From NCBI GenBank assembly GCA_023453665.1, contig JAEXTA010000185.1, forward strand, positions 1 to 16,824: 16,824 nucleotides of DNA. The letters are read 5' to 3'. The translations under genes and the position numbers were made by a program. The notes below the pieces were generated by a model. It had not been told where the DNA came from. It saw only the letters and a list, made by a program, of their open reading frames with translations, and did no database searches. The stretch is from Bacteroidota bacterium (GTDB lineage Bacteria > Bacteroidota > Ignavibacteria > Ignavibacteriales > Ignavibacteriaceae). This document shows, one piece after another, positions 1 through 7,651 of this stretch. Numbering within the stretch: position 1 is the first letter of the stretch; each line of letters starts with the position of its first letter.

Positions 1-104
1 GATATATACACTCCATTTCCGTTGCTATAATATCCGGTACCTATCAGTATATTATCAGAAGAATCAAATGCAATACAGGGTATGGTAAAGTCGGGTGAGT
101 TATT
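1..104 (-). pseudogene. Downstream remainder of the interrupted propeller gene, separated by an in-frame stop
   Basis: Reading on from the TAA at 105-107 in the same frame gives 34 open codons to the window edge, beginning NNSPDFTIPCIAFDSSDN and ending GNGVYI. The text fits the next blade of the repeat in the upstream part (compare DNDDIFIGTNHQGIFRS with SSDNILIGTGYYSNGNGVYI). The stop therefore sits inside a repeat and not at a domain boundary. One base change from a Tyr codon (TAT or TAC) to TAA would explain it, but so would a sequencing error. The true 3' end, and any T9SS tail, lie outside the window. Confidence 0.7.
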
Positions 105-695
105 TTATACTTCCCAGTGCATGCCATCATCCGTCGATCTATACATTCCACTCCATGTACCTGCAAACATAAACCCGTTGTTACTCCTTGCCAGATACAA
201 AACAGGTATTTCGATTAACCAAATCCAGTTTTCCCCGTTGTCACTTGAGTAGTACAAACCACTCCAATCACCATCACCAGCAAAAATATATCCACTGTCA
301 TTTAATGCAAATGTCCAGCATTCACTGGTTGTATAACCATTATCCTTTTGTTCCCAAGTCTCTCCATTATCTGTAGAACGAAATATTCCCTGATGATTCG
401 TTCCGATAAAAATATCATCATTATCACTTACCCCGATAGCATAGATTTCGAAATCGGGAAATCCTGAGTTTACTTTTTCCCATGTCAATCCATTGTTCTT
501 AGATCTAAATAAACCTGAATTATCACTCCATCCTCCTGCAAATATGTGTCCTATTGAATTTATCGCCACATCACCAATTATTCCTCCGTTAGGACCATTC
601 GTATGTTTCCAAAAATCCTGAGAGTAAATGAGAGACGTTTGAAATGAAAAAAACAAAAATAAAATTAACAAGAGGCTGTTGGATTTATTAATCAT
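105..695 (-). CDS. Secreted BNR-type beta-propeller protein, cut short by an in-frame stop
   Basis: A signal peptide covers residues 1-25 (hydrophobic LLLILFLFFSF, ending IYSQ). It is followed by about four blades with the BNR/sialidase-like motif: RSKNNGLTW (64-72), RSTDNGETW (106-114), SSDNGENW (150-157) and RSTDDGMHW (186-194). Such propellers are typically extracellular binding or scaffold modules, and no catalytic residues can be assigned. The ATG has GAGG 5 nt upstream (701-704). The start lies 16 nt after the stop of the M23 peptidase gene, so the two are probably co-transcribed. The reading frame ends after 196 residues, directly after a blade motif, and the same frame stays open beyond the stop. 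The gene is thus probably a pseudogene or a damaged allele of a longer T9SS cargo. Confidence 0.8.
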   Translation of the reverse strand: MINKSNSLLLILFLFFSFQTSLIYSQDFWKHTNGPNGGIIGDVAINSIGHIFAGGWSDNSGLFRSKNNGLTWEKVNSGFPDFEIYAIGVSDNDDIFIGTNHQGIFRSTDNGETWEQKDNGYTTSECWTFALNDSGYIFAGDGDWSGLYYSSDNGENWIWLIEIPVLYLARSNNGFMFAGTWSGMYRSTDDGMHWEV

Positions 696-700
696 AAATA

Positions 701-704
701 CCTC
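701..704 (-). promoter_or_regulatory. Ribosome binding site of the leftmost propeller gene
   Basis: GAGG on the minus strand, 5 nt before the ATG at 695. It supports this start and translation separate from the gene just upstream. Confidence 0.5.
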
Positions 705-711
705 ACTTGAT

Positions 712-2958
712 TTACTTCAAATATATCATCTTCTTAGTCTGAATAAAACCTGCCTTGCCGTCTTGCAGGTCACCAGCCTTTAACTGGTAATAATAAACAC
801 CACTTGCAAGATCACCTGCATCAAATTCAACATAGTAACTACCTGCATCTCTGTATTCATTTACTAATGTTGCAACTTCATTTCCGAGTATATCATATAC
901 TTTTATAGTTTGCCAGCTACCGATAGGCGACTGCCAACTTATTTTTGTGCTTGGGTTAAATGGGTTAGGATAATTTTGTTCAAGTGAAAAATGATGAATT
1001 GTATTTACATCATCATCTGCATCCAAAATGTTATTCTTAAAAGTTACATCCATGCTATCAAGTGTAATGTTTCCCGCAGCATCATAAGCTTCGATGTATA
1101 TCCTGTATTCGCTATCATAAAAATCACCTGTGTTAAATGATAGATCTTTTTCTGATAGTTCAATTGTTGAATCACCATTGTTATTTGTCAGCACATGATA
1201 GTAAGCCCTAATCGTATCCATCCAGCTAGGTGATGGAAGCAAATTATCTCTCTTATAAAGTACTGTGGCAAAGGGTTCATAATAGCTTGATTCATATTGG
1301 GAATAAGGATGATTAAGTATATGAGACAGTTTTCTTTCAAGAATTATTTCACCATCAGAAATTCTTTTTATCCAATAGATAATTTTAAATGCCGGCTGCT
1401 GCCATTCTGAGTCACCTGCATAATCTATCACTTTAACAATGATATCTACATTGCCGCTTAAACTATCAGGGCTTAAATAGTTACTTGTTTCGTTTGTACA
1501 GAAAGCAAATTTAGTTTCGGGGAAAACGTTATCGATAATGGGTGATGAATAATCATTAACAGGTGTTAACGCTAATAAAGGATTAAAATTTATTCCCCAC
1601 TCATCATCATCGTACAACCAGACCAAACCGGAGTCCTTTATTTCAACAAAGTGAATATGTCCCCAGTCAGAAGACCATTGTACAATATCACCAAGATAGT
1701 CATGAACCTGGACAGTATCACCAACTTCAAATTGGATCGTACTTTCAATAAGGTGAGCGTAAAGCCAACCGTCTGATACGCCGCTGTTTTGTGAATCACT
1801 GATAGCAAGCCGCCAGTAAACATCCCCGCCTAAAGTTAGTACAAGTTTCACAACTCCGCCTTTAACAGCGTAAGTCGGTTCTGCAATTGGTGTAATTAAA
1901 TCCAATCCTTGATGCAGATAAGACCAATCCGGACCACCGCCCATATGCTGTTCATAGTGGTTCCAGACTGTGCGCATACTATCAAAAGGAAAGAATGGCC
2001 AGGGGATTGGTTCATATTCATTTTTTTGAACAGGCTTGAAAAAAGATTTATCTGTTGTTCTAAATGTTTTTTGCTCACCTTCTATTTCATCAATAAGTTT
2101 TCCGTTTATTGAATAAACATTTGTAATCCCCTGTGAGATATTATCTTGTTTAATATGTACGCCGGCAATGATTTTATCATCAATAAATTTAAGGTCGCGG
2201 AAAGATGTTTGGTTATTTAATGAAGTTTCATAAATCAGTTTATTACCGGTTAATGAGTAAATCTGAAGAGTGTTTTTATTAATGAGTGCAAGTCTATTAT
2301 AGTCTGATGATAAAACAATTTCTCTTGGAAATGACAGATCAGATTTTATCGTTGATGATTTAATTCCGTCGTCATACACAAAAAAGTTTTCACCATTTGA
2401 AACCGCAAATTTTTTACCGGTCTCATCAAAACAAAAAACCAATCCTTTTTCAATTTCATAATGACTTAGATTTTCAAGATCAAACACTTTTATTTTTTTA
2501 GTATTCCGGTATGCAAAAAATTTCCCGGATTCAGAAAACTTAAATGCATTAGCGGTTTGAGTGCTCTCTTCCAATATCACATTTCCGTTTTTATTAAAGA
2601 TCTTAATAGTAAGTTGGTTTAAAAAATGATTTGAGTGATCATAACAGACAATGAAACCTTCATTTGATATTTGAAAGTCAGAGCCCGGGAACACATTCAT
2701 AGTAAACAATATTTGATCATTCTCGTAGAACTTAAAATCCTCCAATTTCCTGTCTTCATCGGTAACGCTTTTGATTTTGTAGGTAACTTTAAAAGTACCA
2801 TCAGGCGAATACTTTAATCCGGGTTGATTTATTTTTTCCGAAATAAATTTTCCACTTATTGAAACAGTGGGAAACATTGAATGACTTGCATCCTGTGAAA
2901 AAGTTTGAGCTGTAATGAATGACAGGCAGATCAAAAAATAAACATGAGGTTTAAACAT
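712..2958 (-). CDS. Secreted M23 (LytM-type) metallopeptidase with N-terminal propeller and T9SS sorting domain
   Basis: This 748-residue protein has a signal peptide at 1-21 (ending TFSQ). Residues about 45-310 contain repeated WD/propeller-like strands (SPDGTFKV, SESGKFFAY, DETGKKFAV, SSDYNRLAL). An M23 peptidase domain follows at about 345-465. The expected zinc ligands are visible: H349 and D353 in HQGLD, and H436 in HIHF (434-437), with H434 and H402 (YAH) as the usual catalytic histidines. The domain should therefore be active, most likely on peptidoglycan or another peptide cross-link; that activity is the family's and is not shown here. An Ig-like stretch spans about 500-642. The type A T9SS tail is at 657-748 (SLEQNYPNPFNPSTKISW, ending KKMIYLK). 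There is no obvious Shine-Dalgarno before the ATG. The gene lies behind a terminator, so it probably has its own promoter in 2959-3161. Confidence 0.9.
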   Translation of the reverse strand: MFKPHVYFLICLSFITAQTFSQDASHSMFPTVSISGKFISEKINQPGLKYSPDGTFKVTYKIKSVTDEDRKLEDFKFYENDQILFTMNVFPGSDFQISNEGFIVCYDHSNHFLNQLTIKIFNKNGNVILEESTQTANAFKFSESGKFFAYRNTKKIKVFDLENLSHYEIEKGLVFCFDETGKKFAVSNGENFFVYDDGIKSSTIKSDLSFPREIVLSSDYNRLALINKNTLQIYSLTGNKLIYETSLNNQTSFRDLKFIDDKIIAGVHIKQDNISQGITNVYSINGKLIDEIEGEQKTFRTTDKSFFKPVQKNEYEPIPWPFFPFDSMRTVWNHYEQHMGGGPDWSYLHQGLDLITPIAEPTYAVKGGVVKLVLTLGGDVYWRLAISDSQNSGVSDGWLYAHLIESTIQFEVGDTVQVHDYLGDIVQWSSDWGHIHFVEIKDSGLVWLYDDDEWGINFNPLLALTPVNDYSSPIIDNVFPETKFAFCTNETSNYLSPDSLSGNVDIIVKVIDYAGDSEWQQPAFKIIYWIKRISDGEIILERKLSHILNHPYSQYESSYYEPFATVLYKRDNLLPSPSWMDTIRAYYHVLTNNNGDSTIELSEKDLSFNTGDFYDSEYRIYIEAYDAAGNITLDSMDVTFKNNILDADDDVNTIHHFSLEQNYPNPFNPSTKISWQSPIGSWQTIKVYDILGNEVATLVNEYRDAGSYYVEFDAGDLASGVYYYQLKAGDLQDGKAGFIQTKKMIYLK
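749..769. repeat. Small imperfect palindrome inside the M23 peptidase sorting domain
   Basis: The arms CCTGC (749-753) and GCAGG (765-769) flank an 11-nt centre. It encodes part of LQDGKAG in the loop before the last strand of the T9SS tail. This is the same loop that holds the 26-nt repeat in three other genes of the window. Confidence 0.4.
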
Positions 2959-3096
2959 TTTAAATATCCGTTGAATTAATTAAATGGAGTTTAATTGGAC
3001 GGGGCATATTGCTGACATCACATATAGTATCCCCTATAATATCAGCGTTGACAGTATAATTTTTTTTCATAAACTGCCCGAACATTTTATTATTTA

Positions 3097-3129
3097 TTTG
3101 ATGTTAATCAGCTAAAAATAAACATCAAA
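3097..3129. repeat. 9-bp inverted repeat upstream of the M23 peptidase gene
   Basis: TTTGATGTT (3097-3105) and AACATCAAA (3121-3129) pair perfectly across a 15-nt AT-rich spacer. It lies between the terminator and the peptidase start. It could be an operator or a minor hairpin; no regulator can be named. Confidence 0.35.
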
Positions 3130-3161
3130 ATCAAACAATATTTTTGGTATTTTCTTCAAAT

Positions 3162-3189
3162 AAAAACCCCTCAAAAGAGAGGGGTTTTT
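3162..3189 (-). terminator. Intrinsic terminator of the 594-residue T9SS cargo gene
   Basis: An 11-bp perfect stem, AAAAACCCCTC (3162-3172) with GAGGGGTTTTT (3179-3189), closes a 6-nt loop. On the minus strand it starts 19 nt after the stop at 3209, and its GC-rich part is followed by five Us. The structure is symmetric and would also work on the plus strand, but no plus-strand gene reads into it. Confidence 0.85.
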
Positions 3190-3208
3190 GAAAAATATTT
3201 TATATAAG

Positions 3209-4993
3209 CTATTTAACAAGGATCATTTTCTTCATTGTCTTAAAGTTTGTTTTACCGCTTACAGCATTTGCTTCAAGTGAGTAAAAGTAAACTCCCGAAG
3301 AAAGATTGCCCGCATCATAATTAATTTCATAGCTTCCGGCGGATTGTGTTTTATTAATAAGCTCATCCACTTTTTCACCAATAGAATTGTATATTAAAAG
3401 TTTTACTGAACTTTCATCTGCAAGTGAATATTTGATTATGGTTGACGGGTTGAACGGGTTGGGGTAGTTCTGTTCAAGTGAATAAATCTCAGGCATTGAT
3501 ATTTCTGCTTCTACAACATCCGAATATTCAAATGTTCCATCAAAGTCGATTTGTTTTAACCTGTAGGTGTATTTTCCCTGAACTAGATCTTTATCAATGT
3601 ATGAATAAGTTTTATTTTCACTTGTGGTTCCATAACCGGGTACAAATCCGATCTTACTCCAAGAACCGTTAACTTTTCTTTGAATCTCAAATCCGCTGTT
3701 ATTTTTTTCTGATGCAGTTGACCAGTTCAACTGAACATTCTTTCCGCTCACAAGAGCTTTGAACGACGTTAGTTCAACAGGTACAATCCTGCTGAGTTTA
3801 TCCAGATATATTTTTTTGTTTGCTCCTGTTTCACCAACGTATACAGCCGATACATCGCGTACGGGTATATTAATACCTATGATCTTTGGTGCATACATAT
3901 TATTTGAATAGATCATAGGGTTATCATTAATTCTTTCAGTTGCAGCAAACGTAGCCGAACCATACGGAACACTTGAATAGAGAAGCTGATCCGTTTGTAC
4001 AGTTCCAGAACCTGCCTGAAGACTATCAGAGTAATAAATAAAATCAAATCCTCCGTTAGAACCATCTGAGAAGTGTCTTATATCAAACCAGTATTCGTCA
4101 GTATTAATGTTGGCTGCAAGTTGAACAGCAGGGTCATATGAAAGTCCGTTGTTAACACTTTTACGACCCCAGATATCTCTTGCGCCTGTTGGTCCTGAAG
4201 TATAAACAAACCACGACTCGCCGTTATTCATTGCTGATAGATATTCCGTTTTGTTTGTGGTTTCAGTCGCGACATCAATAAATGCAACGGATGCCAATGT
4301 ACCAACACCGGATTCGCGGTATCTTGCCTGCCGGATTATTGATGTTGAAGTATCAGCGAGCACAGGTCCATAGTAATTCATAATTAATGTATCACCTGTG
4401 CCTGATATGCACATAATCGGGTTTGCGCCTGCTGATGTTACATTTCCTCTGCCGCCCCAGTTGGCACCGCCGTTTATAGATCCGTATCTGAGTATATGAT
4501 TTGTTGCCAATGAATCCACAAACATATACAGATTACCAGTTGAGGACGCAACTACATCAAACGATCTGTAGCCAACGAACGGGAATGCGTTTAAATTGCC
4601 GCTAAGAAAATTCCAGCTATAGATCGAAGGACCTATCTGGAAGAAACAATAAACTGAATCAAGTCCGCTTCTTATCAGTTTAATTTTATCATAGTAGCCT
4701 CTATAAGTAATTCCCGATGGGAACATACTCCACGATTCGCCGTTGTTAGTTGAGTTTAAAATTATCAAACCCAGGTTTGCGGTTGAGAGAGTATCGTTAA
4801 CAGCGAGATAGATGGTTCCATCAGATTTTTGAACACCGTAAAACTGTCCAATTGGCTCGAAGTCGAGCACAAGATTGTCCAACGCCCAATCACCCGGTGT
4901 TTCGCTTAAAAGTCTGGGTGATTCAACTGATACATCCTGTGAAAAAAGAAAAACAGAAAACGAAAGGAACAGAAGAGTAAATAGAAATTTCAT
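3209..4993 (-). CDS. Secreted BNR/sialidase-like propeller protein with T9SS sorting domain
   Basis: This 594-residue protein has a signal peptide at 1-19 (MKFLFTLLFLSFSVFLFSQ). Residues about 20-400 form a degenerate propeller with BNR-like motifs: STNNGESW (81-88), SINGGANW (172-179), MNNGESW (255-261) and SVNNGLSY (279-286). A fibronectin III-like domain lies at about 403-498 (VPVELTSF, then YRLKQIDFDGTFEYS). The T9SS type A tail is at 504-594 (YSLEQNYPNPFNPSTIIKY, ending KKMILVK). It should be exported by Sec and then carried to the cell surface or released by T9SS. The propeller resembles glycosidase folds, but I cannot place the sialidase catalytic residues, so no enzyme activity is claimed. 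It has the best ribosome binding site in the window, its own terminator, and is transcribed divergently from the M1-like peptidase. Confidence 0.9.
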   Translation of the reverse strand: MKFLFTLLFLSFSVFLFSQDVSVESPRLLSETPGDWALDNLVLDFEPIGQFYGVQKSDGTIYLAVNDTLSTANLGLIILNSTNNGESWSMFPSGITYRGYYDKIKLIRSGLDSVYCFFQIGPSIYSWNFLSGNLNAFPFVGYRSFDVVASSTGNLYMFVDSLATNHILRYGSINGGANWGGRGNVTSAGANPIMCISGTGDTLIMNYYGPVLADTSTSIIRQARYRESGVGTLASVAFIDVATETTNKTEYLSAMNNGESWFVYTSGPTGARDIWGRKSVNNGLSYDPAVQLAANINTDEYWFDIRHFSDGSNGGFDFIYYSDSLQAGSGTVQTDQLLYSSVPYGSATFAATERINDNPMIYSNNMYAPKIIGINIPVRDVSAVYVGETGANKKIYLDKLSRIVPVELTSFKALVSGKNVQLNWSTASEKNNSGFEIQRKVNGSWSKIGFVPGYGTTSENKTYSYIDKDLVQGKYTYRLKQIDFDGTFEYSDVVEAEISMPEIYSLEQNYPNPFNPSTIIKYSLADESSVKLLIYNSIGEKVDELINKTQSAGSYEINYDAGNLSSGVYFYSLEANAVSGKTNFKTMKKMILVK

Positions 4994-4998
4994 CTTTG

Positions 4999-5004
4999 AC
5001 CTCC
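4999..5004 (-). promoter_or_regulatory. Strong ribosome binding site, GGAGGT
   Basis: GGAGGT on the minus strand, 5 nt before the ATG at 4993. It is a full match to the anti-Shine-Dalgarno core, in contrast to several other genes here that lack any. It fixes the start of the 594-residue cargo protein and suggests strong translation. Confidence 0.8.
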
Positions 5005-5116
5005 GTAAGTTTTGAGTAATACAAATTGAATGGTTCTGTTAACAACTTAAATATATCTCAATTCACTTTCAATATTTAAATGTCTTTCTTTTCTTAAAGT
5101 GCGGAACAGGTATTCA

Positions 5117-5128
5117 TTCAAATTTGAA
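5117..5128. repeat. 12-nt palindrome in the divergent intergenic region
   Basis: TTCAAATTTGAA is a perfect palindrome, midway between the divergent starts at 4993 and 5279. It is a possible operator shared by the two promoters. Short AT-rich palindromes also arise by chance in such DNA. The rest of the 285-nt gap shows no RNA gene and no convincing promoter pair. Confidence 0.3.
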
Positions 5129-5278
5129 ATGATGATCTATAATCGATTAAGGGAACAACAAAAAATTAAATCCGGAAAAATTTATTATTTATTCTGATCC
5201 AACATTTAATTAGTTTTAACAGTAGTTCTGAAATTTATTTATCATATGGAAAAAGGCATTTATAATGCTAAGGCAGGA

Positions 5279-7597
5279 ATGAAAATGAAACCCTCTCCCT
5301 TATTACTTATCTCTGTTTTCTTCATTTGTTTCATGTTAAATACTCAAGCACAAACAAATGATAACGATTACCTTAAACTGTTAAAAGATATTGAGAATCT
5401 GACAATTGTTGGAGAAGCAAAATTACCCGCTGAGGGGATTACTATCACTAAGGATTCTATTTCATTTATTCTGAGTCAGGGAAATATTTATAAATTTACA
5501 AAAGTATCAGGTAGAGATGCAGCAATTTTATTTAAAGGGAAAGGACATGTAGTTTATACACCGCCAACACAAGTTGAACAGGAACAACTTGAAAGAGTAT
5601 TAAATTATAAACAAGTGAACCATTCTTTCGATGAGTTATTCTTATTCTTTTCCGATACTACAAACATAGAATATTTTGCCAATCTTGAATATTCAAACTC
5701 AACGGATATTGGATTTATTCAAGGGCAGGTAGAATATTTTACAAGTTTCATTTATAAAGATGAATACGGATATCTTGATAATGATTTTGCACAGGATTTC
5801 TTAGATAAAAAAAATAACAGAACTTTTCATGCTCATATCGAGTTTGATCATCTCCCAACTCTCTTTTATAAAATCAATCCTTATGAAAGAGAAGAGGTTT
5901 CACTATCAAAAAAAATATCCAGAATATTTTCAATATCCCGTGCAAGAGATATTGTCAACAGTTTTAGTCTCGATGATAAAAATCCTCCATATACAAAATT
6001 TGAAGATTCCTTTATTCCAATTGATATTTCTCTGTACAAAATTAACTTAAGAATATCTGAAGATCTTGAAACAGAAGGCAGTTGCGAAATTTCTTATATA
6101 CCGACTAGACCTGATACAAAATGGCTCAGGCTTTTTTTACATAGTGAGTTAAATGTTGATTCTATAAAATTTAACAATGTAGTGACCAATGAATTTTACA
6201 GACATGAAGATAATCCTGAACTATGGATTAAACTGCCCGAATATTCTGACACAGAGACAAAAACACTTACAATAAATTATCACGGAGATATGTTTACTTC
6301 CAATGAAGAGGAATTATACTCAATCAATTCTCCGGACAACTGGTATCCGAATCTATATGACAGAATAAATAATAATTTTGAAATTGACTTTGTTTACCCT
6401 AGTAAGTATACATTGGTAAGTATTGGTGAAAGAACATCCTATCATCAAACAGAAGACAGTACTATGTCAAGCTGGAGCACTACTACTGTACCAGCATACT
6501 ATGCATCTTTCAATTTGGGAAAATTTAAAACTTTTACATTTACTGAAGAAGGACTTCCTAAAGTAAACGTTCATTTGAACCCTGATATTCACAGGTTTTT
6601 GGCACACGAACTTGTGAAAGAGGGAATTCTTTCCGGTGCTGATATGGAGGAAAAAATTGGGTCAGACGTTCTGGCAAGTTTGAAATTTTATCAAACAGTA
6701 TTTGGCAAAATTGACATCAATAATTTGAATGTTACTGAAATACCGCGTTTCTACGGATTGGCTTTTCCGGGGCTTATTTATTTATCGTGGTACAACTACC
6801 AGGGGATTGAATACGACAGAGCAGGTGAATTATTCAGAGCGCACGAAGTTGCACACCAGTGGTGGGGTATAACGGTAGATTTTGAAAATTATCATGATCA
6901 ATGGTTGAGTGAAGGTTTTGCGGAATTTTCGGCATTATACTTTATACAAGCCGGATTCGGTAATGAAGATTATTTCGATATTCTTGATAAATGGAAAACA
7001 AAAATATTCAATAACAGAAAATACTTGTTAGGTGATGGACAGGAAGCCGGTCCAGTCTGGCTCGGGCGAAGGAACAGTTCCAGTGAAACAGCGGGCGACT
7101 ACAGTGTAATAGTTTATCAGAAGGGGGCGTGGGTTTTGCATATGATAAGGGGTTTACTTCTCGATCTTAAAACAATGAATGAAGATAAATTCTCAGGACT
7201 GATGAAAGAATTCTTTAACACACATAAAGGGAAAAGAGCATCCACAAACGATTTTAAAAGACTTGTTGATAAATACAGCGGCGAAAATATGAGATGGTTT
7301 TTTGACCAGTTTATTTACGGTACATCACTTCCGCATTACACATTCTCATACACCACTGAAGAGCAAAAAGACGGGAAGTTTGTTGTGGTCTGTAAAATAT
7401 TGCAGGAAAATGTTCCTGATGATTTTAAAATGTATATACCGATAAAAATTGTATTAGATGATGATCAGTTTGCACGATTAAGAATAGAAGTAAAAGGAAA
7501 AGAGACAATCGTAAGACTGCCGCCTATACCAGGAGAACCAGATGAAATAATCTTTAACGATCTTAATTCGGTACTATGCGAAGTTGATTATGATTAA
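5279..7597 (+). CDS. Secreted M1-family-like zinc metallopeptidase lacking the GAMEN glutamate
   Basis: From the start at 5279 the protein has 772 residues. An ATG at 5246 adds 11 residues but has no ribosome binding site and places charged residues before the signal peptide; ATG 5285 is also possible. AAGG and AGGA at 5270-5278 serve the later starts. The signal peptide is about 1-25 (ending TQAQ). Residues 26-235 match no family I know. An M1-type N-terminal beta domain follows, then the zinc site HEVAHQWWG (H522, E523, H526) and the third ligand E545, exactly 18 residues later (WLSEGFAE). The likely catalytic tyrosine is Y613 in VIVYQKGAWVLHM. The exopeptidase motif GxMEN reads YGLAFPGLI, with Ala at the Glu position, so classical aminopeptidase activity is doubtful. 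There is no T9SS tail, so it is probably periplasmic. It stands alone on the plus strand and converges on the cytochrome gene with a 54-nt gap. Confidence 0.88.
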   Translation: MKMKPSPLLLISVFFICFMLNTQAQTNDNDYLKLLKDIENLTIVGEAKLPAEGITITKDSISFILSQGNIYKFTKVSGRDAAILFKGKGHVVYTPPTQVEQEQLERVLNYKQVNHSFDELFLFFSDTTNIEYFANLEYSNSTDIGFIQGQVEYFTSFIYKDEYGYLDNDFAQDFLDKKNNRTFHAHIEFDHLPTLFYKINPYEREEVSLSKKISRIFSISRARDIVNSFSLDDKNPPYTKFEDSFIPIDISLYKINLRISEDLETEGSCEISYIPTRPDTKWLRLFLHSELNVDSIKFNNVVTNEFYRHEDNPELWIKLPEYSDTETKTLTINYHGDMFTSNEEELYSINSPDNWYPNLYDRINNNFEIDFVYPSKYTLVSIGERTSYHQTEDSTMSSWSTTTVPAYYASFNLGKFKTFTFTEEGLPKVNVHLNPDIHRFLAHELVKEGILSGADMEEKIGSDVLASLKFYQTVFGKIDINNLNVTEIPRFYGLAFPGLIYLSWYNYQGIEYDRAGELFRAHEVAHQWWGITVDFENYHDQWLSEGFAEFSALYFIQAGFGNEDYFDILDKWKTKIFNNRKYLLGDGQEAGPVWLGRRNSSSETAGDYSVIVYQKGAWVLHMIRGLLLDLKTMNEDKFSGLMKEFFNTHKGKRASTNDFKRLVDKYSGENMRWFFDQFIYGTSLPHYTFSYTTEEQKDGKFVVVCKILQENVPDDFKMYIPIKIVLDDDQFARLRIEVKGKETIVRLPPIPGEPDEIIFNDLNSVLCEVDYD

Positions 7598-7651
7598 TAG
7601 TATTACTTGATCAATATCTCCGCATAGCAGGGTTGCTGCTTAAATAAATTG

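Noticed and set aside
3011..3046. Inverted arms GCTGA/TCAGC with inner TATAG/CTATA upstream of the M23 peptidase gene
   Set aside because: The two short stems are separated by an unequal internal loop (7 against 3 nt), too weak to call an operator or hairpin.
3209..4993. Sialidase enzyme call for the 594-residue cargo
   Set aside because: Only BNR-like motifs are seen; the arginine triad, Asp and Tyr/Glu of sialidases cannot be placed.
5138..5143. TATAAT as a -10 box for the M1-like peptidase
   Set aside because: No acceptable -35 box lies 16-18 nt upstream, and the hexamer is expected by chance in such AT-rich DNA.
7627..7643. Small stem AGCAG/CTGCT between the convergent peptidase and cytochrome genes as a terminator
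   Set aside because: Only five base pairs and no U-run on either strand.
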